Below, piece by piece: positions 31,280-42,000 of a stretch of 64,000 nucleotides of DNA. Position 1 is the first letter of the stretch; the number at the start of each line of letters is the position of its first letter. The DNA is from Brettanomyces bruxellensis. Lineage: Eukaryota > Ascomycota > Pichiomycetes > Pichiales > Pichiaceae. Where the stretch lies: positions 1 through 64,000 of the forward strand of contig NC_054683.1 of the NCBI RefSeq assembly GCF_011074885.1, in the 5' to 3' direction. Position numbers and translations under genes: made by a program. The notes under the pieces were generated by a model. It worked only from the letters and a program-made list of their open reading frames with translations, was not told where the DNA came from and ran no database searches.

Positions 31280-32257
31280 ATGATTAGAACTGTGAAGCCA
31301 AAAAATGCGCGCTCTAAAAGAGCATTGGACAAGAAACAACCAAAAATAGTGGAAAATGTGAAAACTGCTCTTTTTGTTCCAGGACAAACAACAAACCAGG
31401 CACTCCATGATATTTGCATAGACTTTGCATCTCTTAAGGAACCATATCAGAAGAGACTTCATAAGAAAAACAAAATACTTCCATTTGAAGATGCAAGCAG
31501 CTTAGAGTTTTTTAGTGAGAAGAACGACACATCCATAATCGTTTTGAGCACCAGCAACAAAAAGAGACCAAACAATTTGACCTTTGTGCGGATGTTCAAC
31601 TACACTGTTTATGATATGGTGGAGATGCAGGTTATGGGCAATTTTAAGCTTTTAAAGGACTTTAAAACAAGAGCTTTTCAGGTGGGCTTGAAGCCAATGT
31701 TCACGTTCCAGGGTCAAATCTTTGACACAGTCCCTGTATTCAAGCAGGTTAAATCATTCTTCTTGGACATGTTTCGCGGAGAGGTGACAAACCTTCTTGA
31801 TGTTGCTGGTTTACAGTGGGTAATCTCCATTTCGGCTGTTGAAGAGGATGAAAACAACGAGTCCGTTTCGAAATTCCCGCTGGTTCACTTCAGGGTTTAT
31901 AAGCTTGTGACATATCATTCTCCAGAACCAAAGCTTCCACGAGTGGAGCTTGTAGAGACAGGACCAAGATTAGATTTCAAAATAGGAAGGTACCAGTTGG
32001 CATCAGCCGAGGCCCAGAAAGAGGCATTTAAGATTCCACCTCAGCTTCGTAGGAAGACGAAGAAGAACGTTGAGACAGATATGCTTGGCGATAAGGTTGC
32101 AACAATTCATGTTGGTAAGCAGGACTTAAGCAGATTACAAACTAGAAAGATGAAGGGTCTTAAGAGTAGATATGATCAACATCCAGAGGAGGAGCCAGCT
32201 GATGTCATAGAGGAAGAGGAAGATGGTCAGGAAAAGAAGAGGCAAAAGCTAGAGTGA
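31280..32257 (+). CDS. RPF2: Ribosome biogenesis factor Rpf2 (Brix domain)
   Basis: 325 aa (344 in S. cerevisiae). The Brix domain covers about residues 30-230: VPGQTTNQALHDICIDFASLKEPYQKRLHKKN, then FSEKNDTSIIVLSTSNKKRPNNL, then MVEMQVMGNF. The last 90 residues are basic then acidic (RRKTKKNVE, EEEPADVIEEEEDGQEKKRQK). Rpf2 with Rrs1 brings the 5S RNP (5S rRNA, L5, L11) into pre-60S particles in the nucleolus. The start ATG is the first in frame after the promoter. It converges with the GAC1-like gene, with 289 bp between stops. Confidence 0.95.
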   Translation: MIRTVKPKNARSKRALDKKQPKIVENVKTALFVPGQTTNQALHDICIDFASLKEPYQKRLHKKNKILPFEDASSLEFFSEKNDTSIIVLSTSNKKRPNNLTFVRMFNYTVYDMVEMQVMGNFKLLKDFKTRAFQVGLKPMFTFQGQIFDTVPVFKQVKSFFLDMFRGEVTNLLDVAGLQWVISISAVEEDENNESVSKFPLVHFRVYKLVTYHSPEPKLPRVELVETGPRLDFKIGRYQLASAEAQKEAFKIPPQLRRKTKKNVETDMLGDKVATIHVGKQDLSRLQTRKMKGLKSRYDQHPEEEPADVIEEEEDGQEKKRQKLE

Positions 32258-32546
32258 TGACGGCGGTTACTTTATAAAAATGTACGATACAGTAAGAACC
32301 GACGTTTGGAGCTGGGTATACGCTTGTTAAATTATAATGCAATAAAATTCCTTAGTTCTCGATATGGCGAGTAATTACTTAACCGTGTGGAAATTAAACA
32401 TTTTCCAAAATTATAGACCCGAATAATCGAATAACCAAACCAAACCTGTGCTGAAATAGAGAGAAAAAATGATGGATGGGTGAAAATGGTGTCAAAAAAA
32501 GAAGAAAAATAAAACATTCGTCATGAAGTATTGTAACATTGGTATA

Positions 32547-34625
32547 TCAGTAAAAACCCCGACCACTACTGCCGTTGTTCAGCATCTGGTCGGCATCGTT
32601 CTCATCTCCCTGTAAAAATGAGGATACAGTTTTGGGGCTCTTGAAAAAACAGTACTTTTTGAGCAGATCTTGGTAGGATTCAGAGTTGACGCCGGTTTCC
32701 TGACTTGGCGTGACTCTAGGTTTGGAATCTGCATCCTCCTTTTCTTCAGAACCAGTTCGCGGATCAGGTAAGATGTTAAAAACATCGATTCCTTTCTGTT
32801 CTGAAGCTGGAGTAAACAGAGGATCCAGGGGCTCGATTGAGTCGGGAGAACCGACATCGAAGTTATGCTTAATTCCACTCACATGACCTGTAGATCCCCT
32901 GAGAACGGCTGGGGTTCCAGGCGAATTAGCGGCCTCCAACTCATTACAAATGGAGTAGATGCTTGCGTTGAGTGCGTCAGTTTCCAATTTTTTACCATTG
33001 CGATCTTTAAAAGCCTTTGATTTCCTCAAGCGAGATTCTGCCGGTAGAGATGTTGGCTTAGTGTGGGAAGATATAGCTTGCTCGCTTTTCTTGGTTTCGC
33101 CCGATACATTGCTTTCCAGATCGGCATCATCCTTTAAAACGTTGTGGACATACCTGCGAGCCATTTCCGACGAGGTGAAAGCATCTCCTTGAGGCAATGA
33201 TCTCCGTTTCGTGAGGAACTTGAGCATATAATTATGGCCAAAGTTATTATCCCAAAATTCCTGGCCTCCGGAAGTGTACCGAATGCAGAATGCAACCTCA
33301 GGCGCTTTTTGAGCCGATATCATATGACTGCCAAAGTATTGGCAGAAGAGCATTGGCACAGATATCTGGAATAGGAAACGATCATAGCCGGCGGAGCGTA
33401 AGATTTTTGGAATGTTCGAGGTGTAAGAGGCCTCAATATTAACGACAGTCTTCCAATCATCAAACGTGTATCTGACAGTCACAGCTTTGGAATAGCTGAC
33501 ATTTCGCACGGACACATGCCCTAGAATGGCAGTTTTGTCATCGCTCAGCTTGCAGGATTCCAAGATCACAGGGACCTCGCGATCGATTTCATCCTGATAT
33601 AGAATATTGGAAAATTGCGACTTATCCAAAGTCACAGGCTTCATCAAATGCTCAAACTTCGTCAAATTCCGAGCAGTGACTTTCTCAACACACTCGCGGG
33701 CCACCTGGTATAAGGTACTATACAGAGTACGAACGTCTTTTGAGTAAACCGCATCGGTGTCGGCGATATCCAAGGCCGATAATTCCTTGTCGATGAGATC
33801 GTCCTCATCATTATCGCTGTTTTGCTCACTGCTATCGCTTCCATTGTCACTATCGTAGCTGCTGGAGCTGCTGGACGAATCCATGTCCGGTGAGTTGCAC
33901 ACACTGATCGAGGAAGGCTTATCTTTGCTTCTGAAATACTTGACATCGATGCCTCCCCCAAAATGGACTTGCTTGTATGTGGGAGTGGCTGGCAACGATC
34001 GAGAAGAGTTGAAGCGATGCAATCTGAGGGAGGATTTGACCAACTCGCCGGATTTCTTCCGGACGAGAGGATGAAGAAAGCCGTATTTTGGGTCTTCCAG
34101 ATCTGCCGAAACCGGACTTCCCGGGAAGCTCACGGGACTCGTTGCCACATACTCCGGCTCCTCTTCTGACGTCGAGCTTTGAGGCGAAGGGCCATTTTCT
34201 GGCTTTGCTTTGGATCCCAAACGTGAATTATACAGCGTGTTTAGTCTCATTATCTGTTCAATATTGTGGTCCATCGACTTGGACCGAGACGGACGCCGCA
34301 TAAAGGAAAGAGAGAGAGGCACATCTGTGTCTGAGTCCGAGTCTTCATCTATGGAGGCTCTTGGGTCTGGAATAGAAGATGAAGTTAGCGTTTGCGATGA
34401 AGATCTCGCGGATTGATTCCCCGTTTGAAACGGATTTTTGTTTTTCCATATCGTATTGGTCCGAGATCCTGGTTCGCCAGAAACAGGTTCACCAGTGTGC
34501 GATCCGGATGGATTTGAATCTGCTGGGCTACCAATGGAGCTGCGGAAAGTGCGTGCTTTTCCAGAAAAAGAGATAAATGGAGCCGAATTGGAGCGACGCT
34601 TTCTTGTAGATGGAAGAAAGGGCAT
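32547..34625 (-). CDS. GAC1: Glc7 (PP1) glycogen-targeting subunit, GAC1-like, with CBM21
   Basis: 692 aa from the first ATG at 34625; the frame is open to a TTG at 34649 but no earlier ATG exists. A PP1-docking RVxF motif (KQVHF) sits near residue 220. A CBM21 carbohydrate-binding domain lies at about 345-475, with VRNVSYSKAVTVRYTFDDWKT and the diagnostic FWDNNFGHNY. The flanks are Ser-rich and disordered, with an acidic Ser/Asp run near 255-280. Such proteins (Gac1, Pig1, Gip2, Pig2) bring Glc7 to glycogen synthase and activate it by dephosphorylation. Which of the four paralogues it corresponds to cannot be fixed by eye; GAC1/PIG1 is the closest guess. Confidence 0.85.
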   Translation of the reverse strand: MPFLPSTRKRRSNSAPFISFSGKARTFRSSIGSPADSNPSGSHTGEPVSGEPGSRTNTIWKNKNPFQTGNQSARSSSQTLTSSSIPDPRASIDEDSDSDTDVPLSLSFMRRPSRSKSMDHNIEQIMRLNTLYNSRLGSKAKPENGPSPQSSTSEEEPEYVATSPVSFPGSPVSADLEDPKYGFLHPLVRKKSGELVKSSLRLHRFNSSRSLPATPTYKQVHFGGGIDVKYFRSKDKPSSISVCNSPDMDSSSSSSSYDSDNGSDSSEQNSDNDEDDLIDKELSALDIADTDAVYSKDVRTLYSTLYQVARECVEKVTARNLTKFEHLMKPVTLDKSQFSNILYQDEIDREVPVILESCKLSDDKTAILGHVSVRNVSYSKAVTVRYTFDDWKTVVNIEASYTSNIPKILRSAGYDRFLFQISVPMLFCQYFGSHMISAQKAPEVAFCIRYTSGGQEFWDNNFGHNYMLKFLTKRRSLPQGDAFTSSEMARRYVHNVLKDDADLESNVSGETKKSEQAISSHTKPTSLPAESRLRKSKAFKDRNGKKLETDALNASIYSICNELEAANSPGTPAVLRGSTGHVSGIKHNFDVGSPDSIEPLDPLFTPASEQKGIDVFNILPDPRTGSEEKEDADSKPRVTPSQETGVNSESYQDLLKKYCFFKSPKTVSSFLQGDENDADQMLNNGSSGRGFY

Positions 34626-34878
34626 GAAAGCTAGAGACCCGGGTTTCAATCGGGTTGATAAATGTTCAGAAACAATGTGAAATGTGCGATATGACCCGTG
34701 CTTGCTGTAGAAGAACAGTGAAGATTCTTCTGGATGCTAAAAAAAAAGCGGACGGGCAAACAGGAAGGGGAGCAGACTTTTTCAACTCAATCTAATGTGC
34801 CTTCGAAGGGATGGATAATAATATAATAATATTCCAGTTTTGTCACCAAATGCTAATTAATATAGAGGCGATGGGTGC

Positions 34879-34911
<33 letters not shown>

Positions 34912-37150
34912 TTGTTGTTTGGGGTGCGGCTTTGGCAGGTAGAAAGAAGAATAAAATGAAACAAATAAAATGAAGATATTAATAAAAGAGGAATTCGAAA
35001 GATAAGGAGGATATTATGGATCAGGAAACAAACCACGTGTATATGTGTATAAATGTGTATATATGGCTGTACCTGCAATATGCTAAAATAACCTGGGGTA
35101 CTCGGAAAATACAATCTCATGGATTTACAAGCTGACTACAAGAAAATAGACAATTTAGTGAAAATAGATGGAAACCTAGCAGGTATTATATTATAACCCC
35201 TGATACAAAGAGGAGCACTACTACTCAACAGCTAGACGGAGAGTGAGGGCAGGACAATTTTTTTTGTAAGATGCTGAAAAAAAAAAACAAAAAAAAACAA
35301 TAGGTGACAATAACAATAATTTAACATTATTTAATGCATTCATTCATGTTGCTAACCACGCCGGATAATAATAGCGATGCTCAAAAAATTATTAGCGGAT
35401 CACACACATTGTGGAAATTAAGGCTGGCAAACCGTAAACCGTAAACCGTCTGGGTTATCCGATCGAAGGCAGAACAAAGAAGAGGCAGAAGAAAAAAAAA
35501 ATTAAGAAACAGAAAGTTACAAGTTCGTAATTCATGTGGAAGCAGATAAAACACAGAGCAATATGGCCAAAATAGTCGAAATTCGATGGGGGGAAAAATT
35601 TAGACGCCATATGGTTTACGGGGTAGAATAATACACACATTGACAGTAAGGTTGAATACCGAATAGTCGATAATACGTATGGAAAACAGAGAAAAGAGGG
35701 GGACCATGTGTGGGTTCAAGTGAACAAATATACAGATCAAAGATTACCTCAACAACCATTAAATGATCAAAGCCCGATAACGGACAGAGTGGTAGCATGT
35801 AAAAGCAAAAAAGAAAAGTGAGAAGATTGATGATGAATGATTACTTATTTAATTATTTGGGCAATGAATGCGACATGTTTCTCCCCTCGATCTTGAACTA
35901 AGATCCTGCAAGGAGAGCTGAAGACAGAACGGGAAAAAAAATTGGAAATAAAGAGGAAAAGGAAATTGAATAGGGCATACTCATCAAAGCCAGCACAGAA
36001 GTAGAATACGGATTCAAATAGGTTAATGTAAATACAAGCACCCAACGAGGGCGATTATCTGCTGGCTTGTCGACCGCTTACGGAACTCGGTGGGGTGATT
36101 TGTCTCATTATGCAGATTTCTTTTGGGACTGCTGCAGCATGAAACAGGCTACTTTCCATTTAGTCTTTTTTTTGCCGCATCTCGCGGAACAATTGCAGAG
36201 GACATGTCAAAAAATAAAAGGAAAAAGAACAGCTTTGATGTAATCAAAAAAAAAAATATTATCGGTCCACCAGATCCCAGCAGTACGGTGAATCACATCT
36301 GCCTACACGGCTGACACTGATAGGTCTTTGCCTTTAGTTCCTTGACAACAGCTTACAGAAGCAATTGCAGGCATCAATTTCCAATTTTAGAATAGGAAGA
36401 GCTCTCCCGCATATTTTTTGTATGCATTAATTTCTCCTGAAACTTACTTTTTTTTTCACCAGCCAACAAATGCTGCCGGAGAGTTTTCGGCCCCCGGAGA
36501 AAATCCCGATCCCACACTGAAAATCGCAAATTATAATTCAAGGGCTTGTCGGATCTTTCTCGGAAAATTTAATTTCGATCGGGGGTTACGTGATTGCACC
36601 AAGGCGTCCCAAATGAGATAGGCGAAGCATTCATGACTCTCAAAAATCTTTTCCGCTCTTCCGGCTTCCCTTGATAAACTGCAGATGTAGGGATGTGATA
36701 TGCGTTGGTGGCAGACCGTCAATTCTGTGCTGGCCTAATTTTTTTGAGAATCCCTCAGAAGAAATTAATTTTGGATGATATTTGGAACAACAAATAAGAG
36801 CCGAGCCGATGGGAGAAGTTGCCAGAAATTAGGTGAATGTTAGAAATTTTGATGTCTGTTTTCAAAGCAAGGTAGGATAAAAGATGGTCATACTGATGAA
36901 GTGATCCAGAGCAGACTACTGCAGCATTGAATAAATACTGAATGCTCGAGCAAGGTATGATATCTCCTCCATTTCGATAGTCTCGCAACAGTTATTTATT
37001 TTTTTTATTTTGTTAATTTTTTTTTTTTCCTGATCGCGTTTACACGAATTCTTTCACCTGTCATTCCATTAAAGCTCCGAGTGAGCAGATAATGAGATAA
37101 AAAGACAGCACAGCGGAAACAGGAAATTTGTGAGGAGGTAACCAACTTTA
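34626..37150. other. 2.5-kb intergenic region between divergent GAC1-like and ALG8
   Basis: No credible gene. It holds a run of 31 T (34880-34910), A-rich runs near 35270-35300, and a triple CCGTAAA-type repeat (about 35431-35452). The length suggests a complex promoter for the GAC1-like gene, whose relatives respond to nutrients, but I identified no specific sites. Confidence 0.55.
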
Positions 37151-38860
37151 ATGGACATGCGAAATACGGTAGAAACTAAGCAGCAGCCACAGAACCGGGC
37201 AGTGGAAGAACTGCCGAGAAAGTATAACTTCTCTCTCTGGAATATATGGGTGGCATCATCATTGCTCAAGATTCTTCTGTTCCCAACGTATCATTCGACA
37301 GATTTTGATGTGCACAGGAACTGGTTGTCGATAACAAAGTTGTTGCCTCTTCGACAGTGGTATTTTGAGCATACCAGTCAGTGGACGTTGGACTATCCTC
37401 CATTTTTCGCATATTTTGAGTGGATACTATCGCGTTTTGTTCCTGAGGCCGTTGCCAGGGATGGATGCATCAAGCTCACAGCAAAGGATGGTGAATATGG
37501 ATATTTGACGGTGATATTTCAACGGTCCACAGTTATAATCAGTGAGATTGTACTATTCCTCGCTTTGCAGAGACTTATCGATACATCTCGCTCGCTAAGG
37601 GAGAAGAAGAGAAATTTTGTAATTGCATCATCGATTGCACTCTCTCCCGGGTTCTTCATCATTGACCACATTCATTTCCAGTACAACGGGTTTCTATTTG
37701 CATTCCTGGTGCTTTCATTGGTGGAGGCACGCCTCGGTAACTATCGAAGATGCGCATTTTGGTTTGCTGTACTTCTTTGCTTGAAGCACATCTTTCTCTA
37801 TATGGCACCGGCATACTTCGTATATCTCTTGTCTGGATTCTGTCTCAAGCATCGTAAGATTGACACGTCGAAGAGCTTTGGTGAAAATGTCAAACAGGTG
37901 CTGTTTGACACAATCATATGGCGTCATCTTTTCCAACTTGGGCTTATTGTGATTGGTGTCTTTACGGTTGCCTTTGGTCCGTTTGTATACTACGGTGAGC
38001 TTGATCAGGTGATGAGCCGGCTTTTCCCATTCTCCAGGGGGCTTACGCACGCTTATTGGGCTCCCAACTTTTGGGCACTTTACTCTTTTGTGGACCGCAT
38101 ACTTATTCAGCTTGGAAAGAACATCCCCGGGTTCGAACGGTTGGCATGCGCGATTCTCAAGAAGAGCCGGCCTGTTGATTACAGCGGGGCCAGCTCTCTA
38201 ACGCGGGGAATAGTTGGAGATGTGGAATTTGTATTTTTGCCGCAAATACTCCCAGTTCACACATTCATGCTCACCCTCTTCTACCAGATCCTATGCCTCA
38301 TTCCTCTATTCTTCCGGCCCTCCTACGAGCGGTTTCTTGGTGCTTTGACGTACTGTGCATGGACGTCTTTCCTGTTTGGCTGGCATGTTCACGAGAAGGC
38401 AATTCTTCTTGCTATAATTCCATACTCTTTCTGTGTTATTCAGGACCGCAAGCTTCTTCCGTCCTTTGAGCTTCTTGCCACCGCCGGGTACATCTCTCTT
38501 TTCCCGCTTCTTTTTGGCTCGGCCGAGTGGCTCTTCAAGGCTCTTATCACATTTGTCTGGGTGGTTGTGTTCAACACCAGTTTTAACGAGGTATGCCACT
38601 TTTCGACTACCCTGGCAAGACGGGCCGCTGCGCTCGATAGAATCAACTTGATCTACGAGTTTCTGATGGTTCCGTTCTGTCTTTTCATCCAGATGACTGA
38701 CGTGGAAAGCAGGAATTTCCCTATTCTCGATCGGCTCCAGTTCCTTCGCCTAATGGCTTACAGTGTTTATTGTGGTGCGGGTGTTCTTTCTTCCTGGAAC
38801 AGCTTCAGCTGGCTCTATTTCATGGATGACAGTGTTTGGGAGGAGAAGAAGGAGTGGTGA
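37151..38860 (+). CDS. ALG8: Alpha-1,3-glucosyltransferase Alg8
   Basis: 569 aa (577 in S. cerevisiae), hydrophobic with about a dozen membrane segments. The luminal signature near the N-terminus, HSTDFDVHRNWLSIT and then EHTSQWTLDYPPFFAYFEW, is that of Alg6/Alg8-type dolichyl-phosphate-glucose transferases and closest to Alg8. A charged turn DHIHFQYNGFLF (about residues 175-187) is also typical. Alg8 adds the second glucose to the lipid-linked Glc1Man9GlcNAc2 in the ER lumen, before transfer to proteins. The ATG at 37151 gives the expected N-terminus (NFSLWNIWVASSLLKILLFPTYHSTDFD). It converges with the FAR11-like gene, 163 bp between stops. Confidence 0.95.
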   Translation: MDMRNTVETKQQPQNRAVEELPRKYNFSLWNIWVASSLLKILLFPTYHSTDFDVHRNWLSITKLLPLRQWYFEHTSQWTLDYPPFFAYFEWILSRFVPEAVARDGCIKLTAKDGEYGYLTVIFQRSTVIISEIVLFLALQRLIDTSRSLREKKRNFVIASSIALSPGFFIIDHIHFQYNGFLFAFLVLSLVEARLGNYRRCAFWFAVLLCLKHIFLYMAPAYFVYLLSGFCLKHRKIDTSKSFGENVKQVLFDTIIWRHLFQLGLIVIGVFTVAFGPFVYYGELDQVMSRLFPFSRGLTHAYWAPNFWALYSFVDRILIQLGKNIPGFERLACAILKKSRPVDYSGASSLTRGIVGDVEFVFLPQILPVHTFMLTLFYQILCLIPLFFRPSYERFLGALTYCAWTSFLFGWHVHEKAILLAIIPYSFCVIQDRKLLPSFELLATAGYISLFPLLFGSAEWLFKALITFVWVVVFNTSFNEVCHFSTTLARRAAALDRINLIYEFLMVPFCLFIQMTDVESRNFPILDRLQFLRLMAYSVYCGAGVLSSWNSFSWLYFMDDSVWEEKKEW

Positions 38861-39023
38861 GAAGAGTGGTGAGAATTAATGATCGACGGATAACTAGGTG
38901 CTGGCATTAGCAGACTGCAAGTTGAATTCGAGAGACAGTCTAGGGCGACTACATGGTTACGTACACATATAAACAGACATAGCATTTATAGTAACACTGC
39001 GATCGCACAGCGGTTAGCGTAAT

Positions 39024-42000
39024 TTACATAGTATTCTTCCGGGCGATGTCATCGAGGAAGTCGGAACAATAGGCCTGCATCTGGGAGAGCTTGGTTTTGA
39101 GAAAGGTCTCGACAGAGGGGTTTTCCAGGTCGTCGGGCGACAAGATATTGGCAGCAGCCATCAACTGGAGCACAGCCCGGGTGCCGACACGTTTGAGAAG
39201 CTCGTTATCGAGAGCCACGCTGTACAAAGCGCCAAACAAGGCGTCGCAGACCAAGGCTGTGCGAGAAGGAGGAATGGGCAGACCATCCTCAGCCGCCCTG
39301 GCAAGGATTCCCTTCAACATGTCGTGACGCATCAGGATGTAACGCACGGCGAACTCGATGAGGAGCCGCATCCGGGAGAGGGAGGAGTCACCAGACTGCG
39401 GGAGTGCATCTTTGAAGGGTCCGCCGTTTTCACAGGATTGGCGGACGATCCGAAGCTGGCGGTAAAAGACCTTCTCCTTTTCGGAGACGATGCGGAGGCG
39501 GGAGTCGTTTCTCTGGGACTTGAAGAAGAGCTCGCGGGCCTCGGGAACGAGTCCGGAGTTGATCCACTGCAAAAGCAAGGTCTGGACCTCGAGCCTCCAG
39601 TCGGAATCGTTGACTGTGACTATGCCTTTCGAATCGAGCGACTTCAAGAAGAGGCAGACGACCTTCATCAATCTCTGGATGGCGGGGCGGTCGTGCGACT
39701 GGTCATCCTGCAATTTGCGAATGACAAAACCGGTGACGTTGGCCAAGAGCTCCTTGATGACCATCCGGAGCTCGGTCTCGGAGAGAACGATGTGGCCGCA
39801 CCGGCTGAACGAGTACCGGGAGGTGCGAGGGTCGGTGGAGGTGCGAGGGTTGCCCCTCTGGCCGATGAGGAGCTCGTGGAAGTAGTTGAAGATCCACTGG
39901 TTGGGTTCGCAGTTGGCGAGGAACCAGAGCAGGCTTGTGCGGAAGCCTTCAACCATCAAGAGCTCATCGACGATACTGAAGGTGGCGGAGGGGTTGTGGG
40001 AGATCATGCTGATCATGCCGGGGAAGGAGCAGATGTAGCTGAGGATGTACTCTGGCCGGAGGTGGTCGTCGTTGCCCCAGGCTTCCTTTTGGCCGTTTGT
40101 CATGAGCAAGTTTTCCTCGCCGTACTTGACGACGAATGCCACGGTGCTGATGATGTGCTGGCAGGTTTTTGCAGGCAGTGTTTTTGATTTCAAGGCTGCA
40201 AGGGATGCGAGGATGTTGTGCATGGGAAGGATGAAGGTGGATTTTCCAGCTGCCGAGGACTTAAGCAGGGCCTGGAACGCCGGTGTGAGGATGTTGTTCT
40301 GGCCGCGGCGGATGTCTCTTCTGTCTCTGAAGAGGGAGTCGAAGCCGATGTTGCGGGGGACGGGGGAGATGATGAAGCGTTTTGAAGGGGAGTGGCTGTT
40401 GGAGTTGCCGTTGGAGTTGCCATTGGAGTCCATATTGCGTGCGATGGCTGCCCAGACGACTTTTCTTTTGTCGTGAGGGGGATTTTGCTGATGGGAATTA
40501 TCCTCCTCATCATCATGGAAATTAACATTTTGCTCATGGACATTAGTATTTGGCTGATGAAGATTATCATTTTGCTCATGGACATTATCCTTTTGCTCCT
40601 CCTCATTTTGCTCCTCCCCCTCCCGGATCACATCAGACAACAACTCCTCAATTCCGTCGTCGCCGTCCTGTATGACCATCCTGATGGAGTCGGTGAAGTC
40701 GTAGTCGGAGCACTCGCGGGGGTCATCCGGGTCTGGGTCCAAATCGCCGGGCATTTCAGCACTTTCAGTTTTCCCCACACCGTCAAGCCGGCAGACGCAG
40801 TCCGGGTGGATGCGGTAGGTGCGGAGGACACCGTCCAGGCCGTAGGCACGGCGTGGGGCCCCCCCGTAGGCGAGCGGGGGCTTGGGCAGGGCTTGGGCCA
40901 GCAGGGAGGGCTGGTGGTGCCGGGAGTAGTCGTCGTCCGGGTCGCTGTCGAAGTCCATCTCGAACATGTACCGGATGTCCTCATCGTAGCGGTCCTCGGT
41001 GTGGAAGGACTTCATGAGGCGGCCGACGTGGTCCAGCGGGGTGCCCATGGCGAGCAGTGCGGAGGCAAAGACCCGGTTGTCGCAGCGGAGCCGCGAGGAG
41101 CCCACGCGGCGGCCCCAGGGCCCCAGGAAGTGGTCGAGGGTCTCGTGGCGGAAATCGTGGGCCCGGCGGGCGTAGTCCTCATTGAGCACGAGGGCCACAG
41201 CGGACCGCAGGGCACTGGTGCCGCGGACAACCTCGCGGATGGGCTCCGGGTACCCGGGGAAGCCCTGTGCCTCGTCCTGGCGGTCGACCTGGAGCCCGAG
41301 CAGGATCACCTTGCTGCACAGCTTGTAGGCCTGGAGCAGCAGGTAGAGAAACGGGTTGAGGCACGGGTTGCGGGCCGGGGCGTACAGCCTGCCGATGGCC
41401 GTTATGCACACCACGCACACCGCGTAGACGAGCCGGAGCCGGTGGAAATCCGAAGCCTGGTACACGGGGCTGGCCAGCGTGGCCTCCGGCACCCAGTACT
41501 GCAGCGTTTCACGCCAGTCGGTGCTGCCGATCGCCCGCTGGAGCCCGGTCTCGTCGCAGCAGTGGAGTTTTTCGCTGCAGCAGCCCACGATCCACGCCAG
41601 GTCGCACGCCAGCCGGAATTCCCGCTCCCCCGTGTACATCGGCAGGCACACGGCCGCCACCACGTCGCACACCGTGGCGAGCGACGGCAGCAGCTCGTCG
41701 TACGGGCCGGTGTCCGCCGGCGTGGTCCAGGGGTCTGCCAGCGCGGCGATCACCGCGAACACCCGGCCTGGGTGCCCGGTGAGGCTGGCACCGGGCGGAG
41801 GCGGGAAGCACACGCCGTCGGGGTCCCCGGGCTCACAGTACCCAGACCAGGGACCCCGTGCTTCCACCCCGAGGTACTGCCCGAGTGCCCGGTGGAACGC
41901 CAGCGGGTCAAACCCTGCCCCGGGGCCCGTCTCCACGTCAAACGTGTACTCCTCCTCGTACTCGTACTCCGAGTCGTCTTCACTTTCGTAGTTGTAGTTG

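Noticed and set aside
35425..35460. Telomere-like CCGTAAA repeats
   Set aside because: Only three short units in the middle of an intergenic region; no array.
39324..40187. 287-codon plus-strand frame opposite the 3' part of the FAR11-like gene
   Set aside because: It is the antisense shadow of a GC-rich gene; its protein is Gly/Glu/Val-rich with no domain features.
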